Origin: Akkermansia muciniphila
GTDB lineage: Bacteria > Verrucomicrobiota > Verrucomicrobiia > Verrucomicrobiales > Akkermansiaceae
Reading direction: 5' to 3'
Assembly: GCF_900184965.1 (NCBI RefSeq)
Contig: NZ_FXYA01000215.1
Span: forward strand, 372,001 to 436,000
DNA length: 64,000 nt
The notes beneath the pieces are model-generated. The model saw nothing but the letters and a program-made list of their open reading frames with translations. It was not told the origin of the DNA and made no database searches. Positions 9,628 through 19,539 of this stretch are shown one piece after another (within the stretch, counting starts at the first letter, position 1; each line of letters opens with the position of its first letter). Made by a program: the position numbers and the translations under genes.

Positions 9628-10695
9628 TTAGAAGCGCGGGACGCCCGGCATGCGTCTGTTCATGCGCTCTTCGCGGAGTTTTGCCTGTTCCGCGGGGGAA
9701 AGAAGCAGAAATTCCAGATCGCGGATGGCGCGCTGTTTTTCAGAAGGCTCCTTGATGCTGGAAATCAGGCTTTTCATTTTTTCAAGGGCCGCTACCTGGT
9801 CACCGAGTTCAAAGCAGGCTTTTTCCCGGTCCCACTGCCTTTTGGTCAGGAAAGCGGCTTTTTCCGCTTCCGCCGTTTTCTTATCGCTGGCGGAGTTGTT
9901 TTGAAGCAGAGTCGCTTCCAGGGCGATGCGTTTGTTCCAGAGCTTCCGGAAATTTTCCACATCTTTTTTCTCCTTATAGGGAACCAGCAGCACGCGGTCA
10001 AAGATGGTGTTGAGGTCCATCAGGTTGTCCGGCAGGGTTTCCGAACGGTAGTCCCCAATGTTCAGGTAAGTGCGGATGACTTCGCTGGCTCCGCCTACCA
10101 TGGGAAGCTGTTCGCCTACGTCCTTGGCGTTGGCGGCTACTTCATCCAGCATGGAGAGGACGCTGGAGGAAACGTTGAGTTCTCGCTCGTTTTTTTCCGC
10201 ATCCGCTTTTCTCAGGCAAAGCAGCATCCATTTGCACTGGATTTGAAGGGCCTTTTTAAAACCGGGGGCCACGTTGTTTCCCGTGTTCTGCTTGCGCCAG
10301 TTGGAGAAGGCGGTGCTGGGGCTGTCAGGCTTGCTGCTGTTGCCTCCCTTCCCTCCGGAACCCGGCATGCGCATCATCCGGAAGCCTCCACCCCGGTTCA
10401 GCATGCGGGACATCATGCTGGTGGGGTTTAAGAAACGGTCCTTCATGGCGTCCACGTAAAGTTTCATGGCGGCGTTTTCCGTGCTGGTGGCTGCGGTAAG
10501 GGCGGCCACGGCCTTCTGGATGCGGGAAGAACTGGTGTTCAGGTAGCCGGCTTTGACTTCCTTCAGCCATTCGGAAGCCTCCTTTCTTGCGGAATCGGTA
10601 AGCATTTCCTGAGCCTGGCAGAAACAGGACCCCAGGAGGAGAAGCATCAGCGCGGAAAGCGCCGGACGTTTGCGGAGCGGGATGAAATGTGTCAT
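9628..10695 (-). CDS. Exported protein of unknown function, possible lipoprotein
   Basis: A 355-residue protein I do not recognise. The N terminus has an Arg/Lys segment (LRKR), a hydrophobic core and LGSC (residues 21-24), so it is probably a lipoprotein or at least secreted. A Gly/Met-rich patch (GGGFRMMRMPGSGGKGG) sits at about 102-118. The rest is Lys/Glu/Ala-rich and mostly helical, with a coiled-coil-like C-terminal third. The end MNRRMPGVPRF is Arg/Pro-rich. It lies alone on the minus strand downstream of bioA, with a 102-bp gap between them. Confidence 0.7.
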   Translation of the reverse strand: MTHFIPLRKRPALSALMLLLLGSCFCQAQEMLTDSARKEASEWLKEVKAGYLNTSSSRIQKAVAALTAATSTENAAMKLYVDAMKDRFLNPTSMMSRMLNRGGGFRMMRMPGSGGKGGNSSKPDSPSTAFSNWRKQNTGNNVAPGFKKALQIQCKWMLLCLRKADAEKNERELNVSSSVLSMLDEVAANAKDVGEQLPMVGGASEVIRTYLNIGDYRSETLPDNLMDLNTIFDRVLLVPYKEKKDVENFRKLWNKRIALEATLLQNNSASDKKTAEAEKAAFLTKRQWDREKACFELGDQVAALEKMKSLISSIKEPSEKQRAIRDLEFLLLSPAEQAKLREERMNRRMPGVPRF

Positions 10696-10797
10696 GGCGG
10701 TATAAGATTACAGGGTACTTTTACAAACCCCCCTTTTTTAATAAAGTTGCATTTTTCCTTTAAAAAAGGAAGCATATATTATTACCGGGGCGGCAGC

Positions 10798-12147
10798 TCA
10801 GCCCAGCACCTTGCGGATGCAGGAAGCGCAGATGGATACGGCTTCCTCCATTTCCTCCGGAGAAATAACGAGGGGGGGATTGAAATACAGGACGTCGCCC
10901 AGGGGGCGGAGCAGCAGTCCCCGTTTAAGGGCTTCCCTGTAAATCCGGTATCCCATCCGTTGTTCGGACGGAAAGCTTTTTTTGGTTTCCCTGTTTTCCA
11001 CCAGTTCAATGGCGTTCACCAGTCCCAGGCTGCGTATTTCCCCCACGTGGGGATGATCCCCCAGGGCTTCCATGATCATCTGGCGGAAAAGAGGGGCCTT
11101 TTCCTGCGCCCGGGGAATGATTTGTTCCTCGTCCAGGACCTTCAGCACGGCGAGAGCGGCGGAGCACCCCAGCGGATTGCCGGAATAGGTATGGCTGTGC
11201 ATGAACGCTTTTCCTTCCCTGTAGTCCGCATAAAAGGCGTCGTAAATTTTCTGCGTGGTGATGGTGATGGACATGGGCATATAACCGCCCGTGAGCCCTT
11301 TGGAGACGCACATGATGTCCGGGGAAACGCCGGCCTGGTCACAGGCGAACATGCTCCCCGTACGGCCAAAACCGGTGGCGATTTCATCCGCGATGAGGTG
11401 CACGTTGTAGGCGTCGCACAGGGAGCGCAGTTTCGCCAGATAGGCGGGAGGGTACATCCGCATGCCCGCGGAGCCCTGGAGCAGGGGTTCCACCAGCAGG
11501 GCTGCGCATTCGTCTCCATGGCGCGCAAAGGCTTCCTGTGCCGCGTCAATGCATTCCGCCTGGCAGCAGCCGCGTTTGTTCCCCTTGGGGCAGCGGTAGC
11601 AATCCGGGGCGGGAATGCGCACGATGTCCAGCAGAAGAGGCCTGTAAAGTTCCGAGTACAGGTCCAGGCCTCCTGCGGAGAGGGCTCCCAGGGTTTCTCC
11701 GTGATAGGCGTCGCTCAGGGACATGAAACGTACTTTCTGGCGGTTTCCGGTCTGGTAGTGGTATTGGAAACTCATTTTCATCGCGGATTCGATGGATGCC
11801 GAACCGTTATCGGAGAAATTGAATTTGCAGAGCCCCCGCGGAATTTTCTTCATCAGTTCTTCACACAGGGTGATAGCCGGCCTGTGCGAGAAGTTGGCGA
11901 AGATGACATGCTCCAGGGAATCAAGCTGTTCCTTGATGGCGCGGTTGATTTTGGGGTGGGAGTGGCCCAGCAGGTTGCACCACCAGGAGCTGACCACGTC
12001 CAGATAGCGTTTCCCGTCCACATCATACAGGCTGACGCCTTTCCCGTGGTCGATCACGATAGGAGGCAGCGTTTCGTAATCCTTCATCTGGGAACAGGGA
12101 TGCCAGATGTATTCCAGATCTTTTTTTGACCAGTCGGAGTGGTTCAT
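10798..12147 (-). CDS. bioA: Adenosylmethionine-8-amino-7-oxononanoate aminotransferase
   Basis: PLP enzyme converting KAPA to DAPA in biotin synthesis with SAM as amino donor. Its 449 residues are normal for BioA. WHPCSQMKDY at 15-24 is the BioA N-terminal signature. Asp254 (LIADEIATGF) and Lys283 (SKGLTGG) are the PLP residues. A Cys-rich insert with C183, C186, C194, C195 and C199 occurs in one BioA subgroup and could bind metal. It follows bioB after 28 bp on the same strand. Only the last two dedicated steps are covered here; bioF and bioD are not in the window. Confidence 0.95.
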   Translation of the reverse strand: MNHSDWSKKDLEYIWHPCSQMKDYETLPPIVIDHGKGVSLYDVDGKRYLDVVSSWWCNLLGHSHPKINRAIKEQLDSLEHVIFANFSHRPAITLCEELMKKIPRGLCKFNFSDNGSASIESAMKMSFQYHYQTGNRQKVRFMSLSDAYHGETLGALSAGGLDLYSELYRPLLLDIVRIPAPDCYRCPKGNKRGCCQAECIDAAQEAFARHGDECAALLVEPLLQGSAGMRMYPPAYLAKLRSLCDAYNVHLIADEIATGFGRTGSMFACDQAGVSPDIMCVSKGLTGGYMPMSITITTQKIYDAFYADYREGKAFMHSHTYSGNPLGCSAALAVLKVLDEEQIIPRAQEKAPLFRQMIMEALGDHPHVGEIRSLGLVNAIELVENRETKKSFPSEQRMGYRIYREALKRGLLLRPLGDVLYFNPPLVISPEEMEEAVSICASCIRKVLG

Positions 12148-12175
12148 GGCAAAAGTCGCGGAAGTGGGGCGGATT

Positions 12176-13141
12176 TTATTTCATGCGGACTTCATATCCC
12201 AGTTCCGCCAGCATGGCCAGGTCTTCCCGGATGGTGACGCCGGCGGTGGTGAGCATGTCTCCGGAGATGGCGGCATTCGCTCCGGACATGAAGATTTTCC
12301 TGCCGTGGTCCTTCATGGTGTTCCTTCCGGCGGCGATGCGGACGAAGCCGTCCGGCATGATGAACCGCACCAGGGCCACGATGCGCAGCTGCTCTTCTTC
12401 TCCCAGAGGAGTCATGTCCTCGTACGGCGTTCCGGGAATGGGGGTCAGAAAGTTGACGGGCATGGATTTGATGCCCAGCGCGGCAATGTCCATGTACATG
12501 TCTATCCGGTCCTCCATGGTTTCTCCAAGCCCCATGATGCCGCCGCTGCAAACTTCCAGCCCGGCTTCCAGCGCCCATTTGATGGTTTGCAGTTTGTCGT
12601 CGTACGTATGGGTGGTGCAAACGTTTGGAAAATTGCGGCGGGAGGTTTCCAGGTTATTGTGGTAGCGTGAAACGCCCGCGGCTTTCAACTGCTCGCAGTG
12701 CTTCTTGGAAATAAGGCCGTGGGAGGCGCAGAGAGAGATGCCGCAATGTTCGGCGATGTGCCGGTAACTGGCGCAGAGCCGGTCCACGTCTTCATCCGTC
12801 AGCCTCTTGCCGGAGGTGACGATGGAGTAACGCAGAATGCCGCGTTCGTCATTGTACCTGGCCCCCGCCAGGAGGGCTTCATCACTTAAAAGGGGATATT
12901 CCTCCACTGCCGTGGAGTAGTGGGCGGACTGGGCGCAGTATTTGCAGTTTTCCGAACATTTGCCGCTGCGGCCGTTGATGATGGTGCAGAGGTCGAAGAT
13001 ATTCCCGCAGAAATGTTCCCGGATGGCGTTGGCCGCCTGGCACAACTCTTCCAGCGGTTCCCGGCTGAGGGCTATCAATTCTTCTCTGGAGCAGGAACCG
13101 CCCCCGAGAACCCTGGAAAGGAGGGAAGATGTCAGACTCAT
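12176..13141 (-). CDS. bioB: Biotin synthase (radical SAM)
   Basis: Inserts sulfur into dethiobiotin to give biotin, using a radical-SAM 4Fe-4S cluster and a sacrificial second cluster. The cluster motif CSENCKYC is at residues 62-69 (Cys62, 66, 69). The 321 residues and the segment VCSGGIMGLGET at about 197-208 match BioB. It is transcribed toward bioA. The 92-bp region between it and the sulfatase gene shows no recognisable BirA operator. It depends on iron-sulfur assembly, which the suf operon 2 kb away could supply. Confidence 0.95.
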   Translation of the reverse strand: MSLTSSLLSRVLGGGSCSREELIALSREPLEELCQAANAIREHFCGNIFDLCTIINGRSGKCSENCKYCAQSAHYSTAVEEYPLLSDEALLAGARYNDERGILRYSIVTSGKRLTDEDVDRLCASYRHIAEHCGISLCASHGLISKKHCEQLKAAGVSRYHNNLETSRRNFPNVCTTHTYDDKLQTIKWALEAGLEVCSGGIMGLGETMEDRIDMYMDIAALGIKSMPVNFLTPIPGTPYEDMTPLGEEEQLRIVALVRFIMPDGFVRIAAGRNTMKDHGRKIFMSGANAAISGDMLTTAGVTIREDLAMLAELGYEVRMK

Positions 13142-13233
13142 GCGTGAAAGACTAATCCCGGAGCCGTTCGCGTCAAGGGCAGAATGGCGGCGGAGGCGGA
13201 TCGTAGGGCCTTCTTTCCCGCTTTCTTGTTCGG

Positions 13234-14727
13234 CTATTGTTCCGGGGCCCTGTAACGCAGGGCCTGGAATCCGGGGGCGGGTTGGTATTCCCTGTCCAGA
13301 ATGGCGATGGCTCTGTTGATCAGGTCACGGTTTTCTGCGGCGATATTATTTTTCTCTGCGGGGTCTTTCACGATATCGTACACTTCCCAGTTGTCCGGTT
13401 TTTTACCGGGAAACAGGTTGCGGCGGATGACTTTCTTGGAGTCGAAACGGACGGCTACCTGGCCGCCGTAGCCTCCTCCTGCCCAAACCAGGGGTTTCCT
13501 GTCATGCAGGGCGGATTTTTTGCCCAGAAGGACAGGGGAGAGGTCCGTTCCCAGCGGGGAACCTGCATCCGCCCCCGTCAGAGCGCACAGCGTAGGCATC
13601 ACGTCCGCATGGAAGGCCGGCTGGGCAATGGTTTTTCCCGGAGCTATTTTCCCAGGCCAGCGGATAATGCCGGGGACACGTATGCCGCCTTCATAAAGCT
13701 GTCCTTTCAACCCTTTGAGATCGGCTACGGAGTTGAAAAAACGGTGGTCCACCCCTCCTGCATCATGGGTGGTGCCGTTGTCACTGGTAAAAATGACGAT
13801 GGTGTTTTTGTCCAGGCCGCAGGCTTTCAGCGTGTCCAGCAGGCGTCCCACGTTGTGGTCCATCTGGGAAATCATGCCTGCATAGGCGGCCCGGGGGCGG
13901 GGATGGGGCAGATAGCCCCGGTTGCCGCGGTAGGGGGATTTGTCCCATTCGCGGGGATAGCGGTCAATCCATTCCTGGAGAGGCTGCATGGCCACATGGG
14001 GTTCCAGCGGGGCGTAATACAGGAAAAACGGTTGTTTGCCATGGGCCTTTTCCCTCACAAATTCCAGCATTTTATCCGCAATAAGATCGGAACTGTGCTG
14101 TTCCGCGCGGTAGGTGTCCGCCAGAACTTCCCCTTTGGGCTGGGAACCGTGTCCGATGGTGGCGGCTGTCTGGGAAGTGTTGAGAACTTCTTTCTTTCCG
14201 TTATTCCAGAGGTATGGAGGATAGTAGGTGTGGCAGGCTTTCTGGTCCGTGTAGCCATAGAACCTGTCCACGCCGTGTTTGTCCGGCGCTCCGGTGGAGC
14301 CGAAATCCCCAATACCCCATTTACCGAATACCGCTGTGGCGTAACCGGCTTTTTTCATGGCTTCCGGCAGAGTGTAGGTTTTTTCTTCGATAGGCCAGTC
14401 TCCTTTGAGGTCGCGCCAGTTTTCGCCCGCGTCCACGCGTTTCAAATCCTGTACGTCGCAGCTGCCCGTATGCTTGCCCGTCATCAGCACGTTGCGGGAG
14501 GGGGAACAAACCGGAGCCCCGGAATAGAAATAAACCCATCGCTGTCCTTCGGATGCCAGCCTGTCAATGTTCGGGGTTTTAATTTTTTTCTGGCCGTAGC
14601 AGCCCACTTCCGCCCAGCCAAGATCATCCGCATTGATGAGGACCACATTGGGCCGTGCCGCTTCCGCCACAGACAGCATCAGCAGGGAAAAGGCGGCGGA
14701 GAGAGTGATGTTGTAAAAGGTGACCAT
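13234..14727 (-). CDS. Secreted sulfatase (arylsulfatase family)
   Basis: A 497-residue type I sulfatase with a signal peptide ending near AEA-ARPNVV. The metal residues Asp34-Asp35 sit in INADDLGW. The formylglycine motif is CSPSR at 74-78, so Cys74 needs oxidation by a maturase that is not in this window. GKWGIGD and SDNGTT segments follow in family order. The start ATG at 14727 directly precedes the signal peptide; the frame is open to 14766. Gut Verrucomicrobia use such enzymes on sulfated mucin sugars. The substrate cannot be told from sequence. Confidence 0.9.
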   Translation of the reverse strand: MVTFYNITLSAAFSLLMLSVAEAARPNVVLINADDLGWAEVGCYGQKKIKTPNIDRLASEGQRWVYFYSGAPVCSPSRNVLMTGKHTGSCDVQDLKRVDAGENWRDLKGDWPIEEKTYTLPEAMKKAGYATAVFGKWGIGDFGSTGAPDKHGVDRFYGYTDQKACHTYYPPYLWNNGKKEVLNTSQTAATIGHGSQPKGEVLADTYRAEQHSSDLIADKMLEFVREKAHGKQPFFLYYAPLEPHVAMQPLQEWIDRYPREWDKSPYRGNRGYLPHPRPRAAYAGMISQMDHNVGRLLDTLKACGLDKNTIVIFTSDNGTTHDAGGVDHRFFNSVADLKGLKGQLYEGGIRVPGIIRWPGKIAPGKTIAQPAFHADVMPTLCALTGADAGSPLGTDLSPVLLGKKSALHDRKPLVWAGGGYGGQVAVRFDSKKVIRRNLFPGKKPDNWEVYDIVKDPAEKNNIAAENRDLINRAIAILDREYQPAPGFQALRYRAPEQ

Positions 14728-14791
14728 ACGATAATAATAACGGAGGAACACTCTCCCCTGTTTCAAAAAACAGTTTCGCTTTCCTTGCCGG

Positions 14792-15486
14792 ATGAGAGGC
14801 TCACATGGCGAACCTGCCGGTTTCCTTTTATTTCGGATTACTTATTTATTCACGCTGTTCCTGTTTGTTCTGGTTCTTATCATCCCCGCCAGATTTTTTG
14901 ATGCATTGCTCAAGATGCTGAACCGGAAATTCAGAATGAAAATAGTTCCTGGTGAAGCGTTTTTCAATGAAACACGCTCTTCCTTGAGGAGGGAGGGCGG
15001 ATTTACAATCCGGAGTCAAACTGTAACTCTAAGAGAAAAGAACTTGCAGATCTTGACGGGTGGATTCTGGTTCAGGAAACGGGAAATTTCTTCTTGCTGG
15101 AAAATCCCTTGTACCGTGGACGCTATTTCGTCCGCGCCCAAGGGGAAGAAAATCATTTTTCCCCTGTTGTTCCGGATTGGAGAACGAATAATAAAATCCA
15201 TGTTACCGTGCCGCCAGGAACAAAGGAATTGTCTGTGCTTGAGAGCTATTCCAGGGGATGGAGCGCCCGCACCGGGAAGGGGGAAGAGCTTCCTTTATCC
15301 AGTACTGAGCGTTATTCCATTCTTGTTTCTGTCCCGGATTCGGAGCAGCAGACGGAAATCCTCCTTCAGTACCATACGCCTTACCGTGAATGGTATTACA
15401 GCATGATGGGGGGAACGGCCCTGTTTTTGCTTGTGACAGTTTTCTTGCAGCGGCGCATGAATGCCAGGACGGGAAAGAGGGGATAG
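14792..15486 (+). pseudogene. Truncated, frameshifted remnant of a YfhO-like membrane protein gene
   Basis: Two protein-like stretches in different frames. From 14792 to about 14975 one frame gives a hydrophobic helix (YLFTLFLFVLVLII), then FFDALLKMLNRKFRMKIVPG. From 14971 to 15486 the frame one base out gives RIYNPESN...ENPLYRGRYFV, an ESYSRGWSA segment and a closing membrane helix MMGGTALFLLVTVFLQRR. The order LLKMLN, ENP, R-FV, then a C-terminal helix is that of the ends of YfhO/GT-C-like proteins of 700-900 residues. The N-terminal bulk is absent and stops at 14953 and 14968 block the second frame. It fills most of the 818-bp gap between the sulfatase and sufD. Confidence 0.55.
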
Positions 15487-15545
15487 GGAGGACCTTTTCT
15501 CCGCCTTTTTTGTTTTCATGAAATTTTGTTTTCATGAAATAGCGG

Positions 15546-16799
15546 TCAGGGCAGGATAAGGCTTTCTACCGCGGCACGTATGGTCTCATCGCCAAATTGG
15601 TCCAAGGCATGTTTCAGGAAGCCCTGGGCAATCATGCTGCGCGCCGTCTGCTCCGGAATTCCCCGTGAAAGCAGGTAGAAGATTTCTTCCGGAGAAATGG
15701 AGGATGTGGCGGAACCGTGCGAACACTGCACTCTGTCCGCCAGGATTTCCAGGCCGGGAATGGAGTTGGCTTCCGCCCTGGGGCTGAGAATGAGATTGCG
15801 GTTGCTTTGATAGGCGCTGGTGTCATGCGCCCCCTCCGCCACCAGGATCATGCCGCTGAAAATGCTGCTGGCTTCGTCGTCAAGCACGTTGGCGTAAAGC
15901 AGGTTGCTGGAGGCTCCGCGGTAAAGGTGCTTCTGGCAGGTTCTCTGGTCCAGCTTCTTGTTTTCCTTGAGATGGTTGGCGGAAAGCAGACGGACTCCTG
16001 CGCCGTCTCCGTTCAGGATGCAGACCGTCTCCTGCCTGGCCCATGCCGCGCCGGGATGGCTGACGAGATGTTCCATTTCCGCGGAATCATCCGCCATCAT
16101 ATGGGAAAGCTCCACGGCACGGGAACGGCTGTTAAGTTCCTGAACCAGCGCGTATTTGACAGATGACGCGGAGGAAAGATGGTACTGCTGGAGCGCTCCG
16201 CAGAATTGGCGGCCATGGTCTGCGCTAATGTGGCGTTCCAGAATACGCAGACGGCTTCCGGTTTCCGCAATGAGCAGCGTGGAGGGAAAAACGGCCACGT
16301 TATCTCCGGAAATGAAGTGGAGTATTTCCAGAGGGAGGGAGATTTCCCTGTCCGCCATAATAACCAGCCCGTTGTGCTGGAGGGCCGTCGCCAATGCCGA
16401 CAGTTTTTCGGAACCGAGCGTTTCCGTCTCTGTTTCCAGGTATTTCCGGGCGGTGTCCGGGCATTGCAGCACAAAGTCTTCCATATCCATTACGGAAAGA
16501 CCTTCCGGCAGTTCTTCCGGGATGGAAACGGGGATTCCGTTGGCGTAGACAATGCGGAGGGCCTCCGGCATGGAGGCACGTTCCCTGATGATGGGGGCCA
16601 AGGTTTCCGGATCTGCAGGAGGAGCCGCTTCCACATGTTCCAGGGATTCGTTGCCGGGGGCGCCGAAACGCCAGGATTCCATATGGCGGGAAGGTCCCGG
16701 AAGCTGTTCCGCCTGCTCCAGGGCATGGCGGCGCCGGGCTTCAAACCATGCGGGAAGAATGCCTGCGGGGAATTGTTCTTCGTTAAGCAAATGATCCAT
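15546..16799 (-). CDS. sufD: Fe-S cluster assembly protein SufD
   Basis: A 417-residue SufD, partner of SufB in the SufBC2D scaffold that builds iron-sulfur clusters. The C-terminal beta-helix core ends with ANSIPGLEILADRVQCSHGS (about 344-363). His361 corresponds to the SufD histidine at the SufB interface that supports cluster formation. The N-terminal ~100 residues are divergent. It is the last gene of the suf operon, 11 bp after sufB. No SufS, SufU, SufE or SufA gene lies in this operon. Confidence 0.92.
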   Translation of the reverse strand: MDHLLNEEQFPAGILPAWFEARRRHALEQAEQLPGPSRHMESWRFGAPGNESLEHVEAAPPADPETLAPIIRERASMPEALRIVYANGIPVSIPEELPEGLSVMDMEDFVLQCPDTARKYLETETETLGSEKLSALATALQHNGLVIMADREISLPLEILHFISGDNVAVFPSTLLIAETGSRLRILERHISADHGRQFCGALQQYHLSSASSVKYALVQELNSRSRAVELSHMMADDSAEMEHLVSHPGAAWARQETVCILNGDGAGVRLLSANHLKENKKLDQRTCQKHLYRGASSNLLYANVLDDEASSIFSGMILVAEGAHDTSAYQSNRNLILSPRAEANSIPGLEILADRVQCSHGSATSSISPEEIFYLLSRGIPEQTARSMIAQGFLKHALDQFGDETIRAAVESLILP

Positions 16800-16810
16800 T
16801 ATTTCCCTCC

Positions 16811-18247
16811 TTATCCGATGCTGTCTTCCATTTCCAGATCAATGAGCCTGCGCAGCTCCACAGAGTATTCCATGGGGAATTCCTGAACGAGGTCGTTAAT
16901 GAATCCATTGACGGCCAGGGACATCGCCGCAGCTTTCGGAATGCCCCGCTGCTGCATGTAAAAAAGCATTTCTTCGGAGACCTGGGAGACGGACGCCTCA
17001 TGCTGCACCGTGCCTCCATCCCCTTTTACCGTGATGGCGGGGTAGGTGTCCGTACGGCTGTTGGCCGCCAGAAGAAGGGCGTCGCATTCCGTGTTGTTTT
17101 TGCAACCCTTGAGCCCTTTGCCCATGATTACCTGGCCCCGGTAGCTGGCGCGCCCTTCGCCGATGCTGATGGATTTGGAAACGATGTTGGACGTAGTGTC
17201 GTCCGCCGCATGGATCATTTTGGCCCCCGTATCTTGATGCTGGCCCGTGTTTGCCAGGGCGATGGAGATGACTTCCCCGCGCGCGCGCCTGCCCTTGAGC
17301 ACCACAGCCGGGTATTTCATGGTGAGGCCGGAGCCAATGTTGCAGTCTATCCAGCGGATTTCCGCATCTTCCATGGCAAGGCCGCGTTTGGTGACCATGT
17401 TGAAGACATTGGAGGACCAGTTTTGCACGGTGACGTACTGAATTTTCGCTCCCTTGAGCGCGACCAGCTCCACAACGGCGGAGTGGAGGGTGGAAGTTTC
17501 AAACTGGGGCGCCGTGCATCCTTCCATGTACATGAGTTCCGCTCCTTCGTCCGCAATGATGAGAGTTCGTTCGAACTGCCCGAAATTTTCCGAGTTGATG
17601 CGGAAGTAGGCCTGGAGAGGATGTTTAAGTTTAACCCCTTTGGGCACGTAAATAAAGGAACCTCCGGAAAATACCGCGCTGTTCAGGGCGGAGAATTTGT
17701 TGTCTCCCGTGGGAATGACTTTTCCAAACCAGGGGCGGAAGACGTCTTCATGGTGTTTCAGGCCTTCCGTGGAGTTGACGAAGATAACGCCCTGGCTGCG
17801 GAGTTCCTCCTTCATGTTGGAGTAGGCGGATTCGGAGTCGTACTGGGCTTCCACGCCCGCCAGAAACTGGCGTTCCTGTTCCGGAACGCCCAGGCGTTCG
17901 AAGGTGCGCTTTACATCCTCCGGCACGTCGTCCCAGCTTCGTTTGGGCCGTTCTCCGTCGGAGAGGTAGTAGCGGATTTGGGAGAAGTCTATTTTTTTAA
18001 TATCCGGAGAAGCCCAGTGGGTGGGCATGGGCTTGCTTTCAAAAACGGCAAGCGCGTTTTTGCGGAACTGGCGCACCCATTCCGGGTCGTCCTTGACGTC
18101 GCAGATGTAGTCAATGGTGGCCTCCATCAGGCCGTATCCGGCATCAAATTTATGGCGTTCCGGGAAGGAGAAGTTCCCCTTGCTCCGGTCGAAGTCAAAC
18201 AGGTTCTGTGTGTTCCCGTTCTCTGACATGTCAGGTGTATCGCTCAT
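16811..18247 (-). CDS. sufB: Fe-S cluster assembly scaffold SufB
   Basis: A 478-residue SufB scaffold. Highly conserved stretches include [14 protein letters not shown] (192-205) and [20 protein letters not shown] (241-260). [10 protein letters not shown] holds Cys388, which aligns with the essential SufB cysteine, and VQHEAS (414-419) holds the His-Glu pair near the cluster site. It follows sufC after 23 bp. SufB takes persulfide sulfur and, with SufC and SufD, assembles clusters for targets that here would include BioB. Confidence 0.96.
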   Translation of the reverse strand: MSDTPDMSENGNTQNLFDFDRSKGNFSFPERHKFDAGYGLMEATIDYICDVKDDPEWVRQFRKNALAVFESKPMPTHWASPDIKKIDFSQIRYYLSDGERPKRSWDDVPEDVKRTFERLGVPEQERQFLAGVEAQYDSESAYSNMKEELRSQGVIFVNSTEGLKHHEDVFRPWFGKVIPTGDNKFSALNSAVFSGGSFIYVPKGVKLKHPLQAYFRINSENFGQFERTLIIADEGAELMYMEGCTAPQFETSTLHSAVVELVALKGAKIQYVTVQNWSSNVFNMVTKRGLAMEDAEIRWIDCNIGSGLTMKYPAVVLKGRRARGEVISIALANTGQHQDTGAKMIHAADDTTSNIVSKSISIGEGRASYRGQVIMGKGLKGCKNNTECDALLLAANSRTDTYPAITVKGDGGTVQHEASVSQVSEEMLFYMQQRGIPKAAAMSLAVNGFINDLVQEFPMEYSVELRRLIDLEMEDSIG

Positions 18248-18270
18248 GATTGATTGCCGGATTGGCGGCG

Positions 18271-19029
18271 TTATGCCTTTTCCGCTGTTTCCGCTTCTTT
18301 CAGGAACTCGTATCCCCTGCTTTCCAGTTCGTCCACCAGTTCTCCGCCTCCGGTCCGGACAATCCGCCCGTCAGCCAGCACGTGGACCACATCCGGCCTG
18401 ATGTAGTCCAGCAGGCGTTTGTAGTGGGTGATGACCAGGAAGCTCCGGAAAGGGGAACGCATGGAGTTGACTCCTTCCGAGACAATGCGGAGGGCATCTA
18501 TGTCCAGGCCGGAATCCGTTTCGTCCAGAATGGCATAGAGGGGATCCAGGAGAAGCATTTGCAGCACTTCATTGCGCTTTTTCTCTCCCCCGGAGAAACC
18601 TTCGTTAACGGCGCGTGACGTGAATTTGCGGGCCATGCCGAGCTGGTCCATTTTTGCATAGAGCGTTTTGTAGAAGGTGACCGCATCCAGTTCCTCCCCA
18701 TGGGGCATGCGGGCCTGCATGGCCGCACGAAGGAAGTTGGCGTTGGAAACGCCGGGAACTTCCATGGGGTACTGGAATGCCAGGAAGAGTCCCGCCCTGC
18801 TGCGTTCGTCAATGCTCATGTCCAGCAGGTTCTGTCCGTCCAGCCAGGCTTCCCCCTCCGTTACCTCATAGTCCGGATGTCCGCAAAGAACTTTGGATAA
18901 AGTGCTTTTCCCGGAGCCGTTGGGCCCCATGATCGCATGCACCTCTCCCTTGGGAATTTCCAGATTGATGCCTTTAAGTATTTCCGTGCCTTGCACGTTG
19001 GCGTGCAAATTTTTAATGACCAGACTCAT
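18271..19029 (-). CDS. sufC: Fe-S cluster assembly ATPase SufC
   Basis: A 252-residue ABC-type ATPase that drives conformational change in SufBD. Walker [10 protein letters not shown] is at 35-43, the signature FSGGEKKR at 145-152 and Walker B/D-loop [10 protein letters not shown] at 167-176, the last being the SufC-specific form. The order sufC-sufB-sufD is standard. It lies 15 bp downstream of the Fur-like regulator gene and is surely co-transcribed with it. Confidence 0.97.
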   Translation of the reverse strand: MSLVIKNLHANVQGTEILKGINLEIPKGEVHAIMGPNGSGKSTLSKVLCGHPDYEVTEGEAWLDGQNLLDMSIDERSRAGLFLAFQYPMEVPGVSNANFLRAAMQARMPHGEELDAVTFYKTLYAKMDQLGMARKFTSRAVNEGFSGGEKKRNEVLQMLLLDPLYAILDETDSGLDIDALRIVSEGVNSMRSPFRSFLVITHYKRLLDYIRPDVVHVLADGRIVRTGGGELVDELESRGYEFLKEAETAEKA

Positions 19030-19044
19030 AATGATGAAAGAGAG

Positions 19045-19485
19045 TTAGCCCTGCGGCGTGGTGATGGAACCCCTCAGGGTGATTTGGGCTTCTTCCACGC
19101 ACACGTCGTCGGGCAAGTTAATGAATTCCTTCAGGTCCACGCCTTCCTTGATGGTGATGTCGTAAATGCGTCCGGTCCGGGTGTCCTGGAAGTGTCCGTG
19201 CTCAACGAGATTGGGACAGAAACGGGAAGAACTGCGTTCAAAGTTGACCTGATTGACCAGGCCGTGGTTCACCAGCGCCTCCAGGCAGTTATAAACGGTG
19301 GCCAGGGAGATGCTGGGGAGTTTTTTGCGTACCCGCTGGTAAACTTCATTGGCTGTTGGATGATCCCTTTGTTCCAGAAGAACCTGATAGACTTCCTGCC
19401 TTTGCTTGGTAAGCCTCAACCCGGAAATGACCGGCAGGGTAGAGGCGGTGCGGACGGCCTGCTTGGAATCTGTTTTGGGATTCAT
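19045..19485 (-). CDS. Fur-family transcriptional regulator lacking the Cys metal motifs, head of the suf operon
   Basis: A 146-residue Fur-superfamily protein. The winged-helix DNA-binding domain is clear: LRLTKQRQEVYQVLLEQRDHPTANEVY (23-49) and SLATVYNCLEALVNHGLV (60-77). The C-terminal half aligns with the dimerisation domain, but the usual CxxC after H-x-H is replaced by QDTRT (H96-G-H98 retained) and no C-terminal Cys pair exists. Structural zinc is therefore missing. As first gene of the suf operon it probably controls iron-sulfur assembly and itself. Signal and metal are unknown. Confidence 0.85.
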   Translation of the reverse strand: MNPKTDSKQAVRTASTLPVISGLRLTKQRQEVYQVLLEQRDHPTANEVYQRVRKKLPSISLATVYNCLEALVNHGLVNQVNFERSSSRFCPNLVEHGHFQDTRTGRIYDITIKEGVDLKEFINLPDDVCVEEAQITLRGSITTPQG

Positions 19486-19510
19486 ATCTTATTTTTCATG
19501 CTCTGCGTGG

Positions 19511-19539
19511 ATAGTGGGGGAGGGGCAATTGTTTTGCAA
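19511..19539 (-). promoter_or_regulatory. Putative promoter of the fur-like/suf operon
   Basis: On the minus strand TTGCAA (19539-19534) and CACTAT (19516-19511) are 17 bases apart. Transcription would start near 19504, about 20 bases before the regulator ATG at 19485. The -35 hexamer lies in the centre of the 21-bp palindrome annotated separately. Confidence 0.45.

Noticed and set aside
10740-10775. A/T hairpin after bioA as terminator
   Set aside because: TTCCTTT/AAAGGAA arms exist but the stem is weak and the minus strand has no proper T-run after it.
13142-13233. BirA operator upstream of bioB
   Set aside because: No TTGTAAAC/GTTTACAA-like dyad found in the gap.
13237-14901. 554-codon plus-strand frame opposite the sulfatase
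   Set aside because: No domain pattern; the minus strand carries all sulfatase motifs in order.
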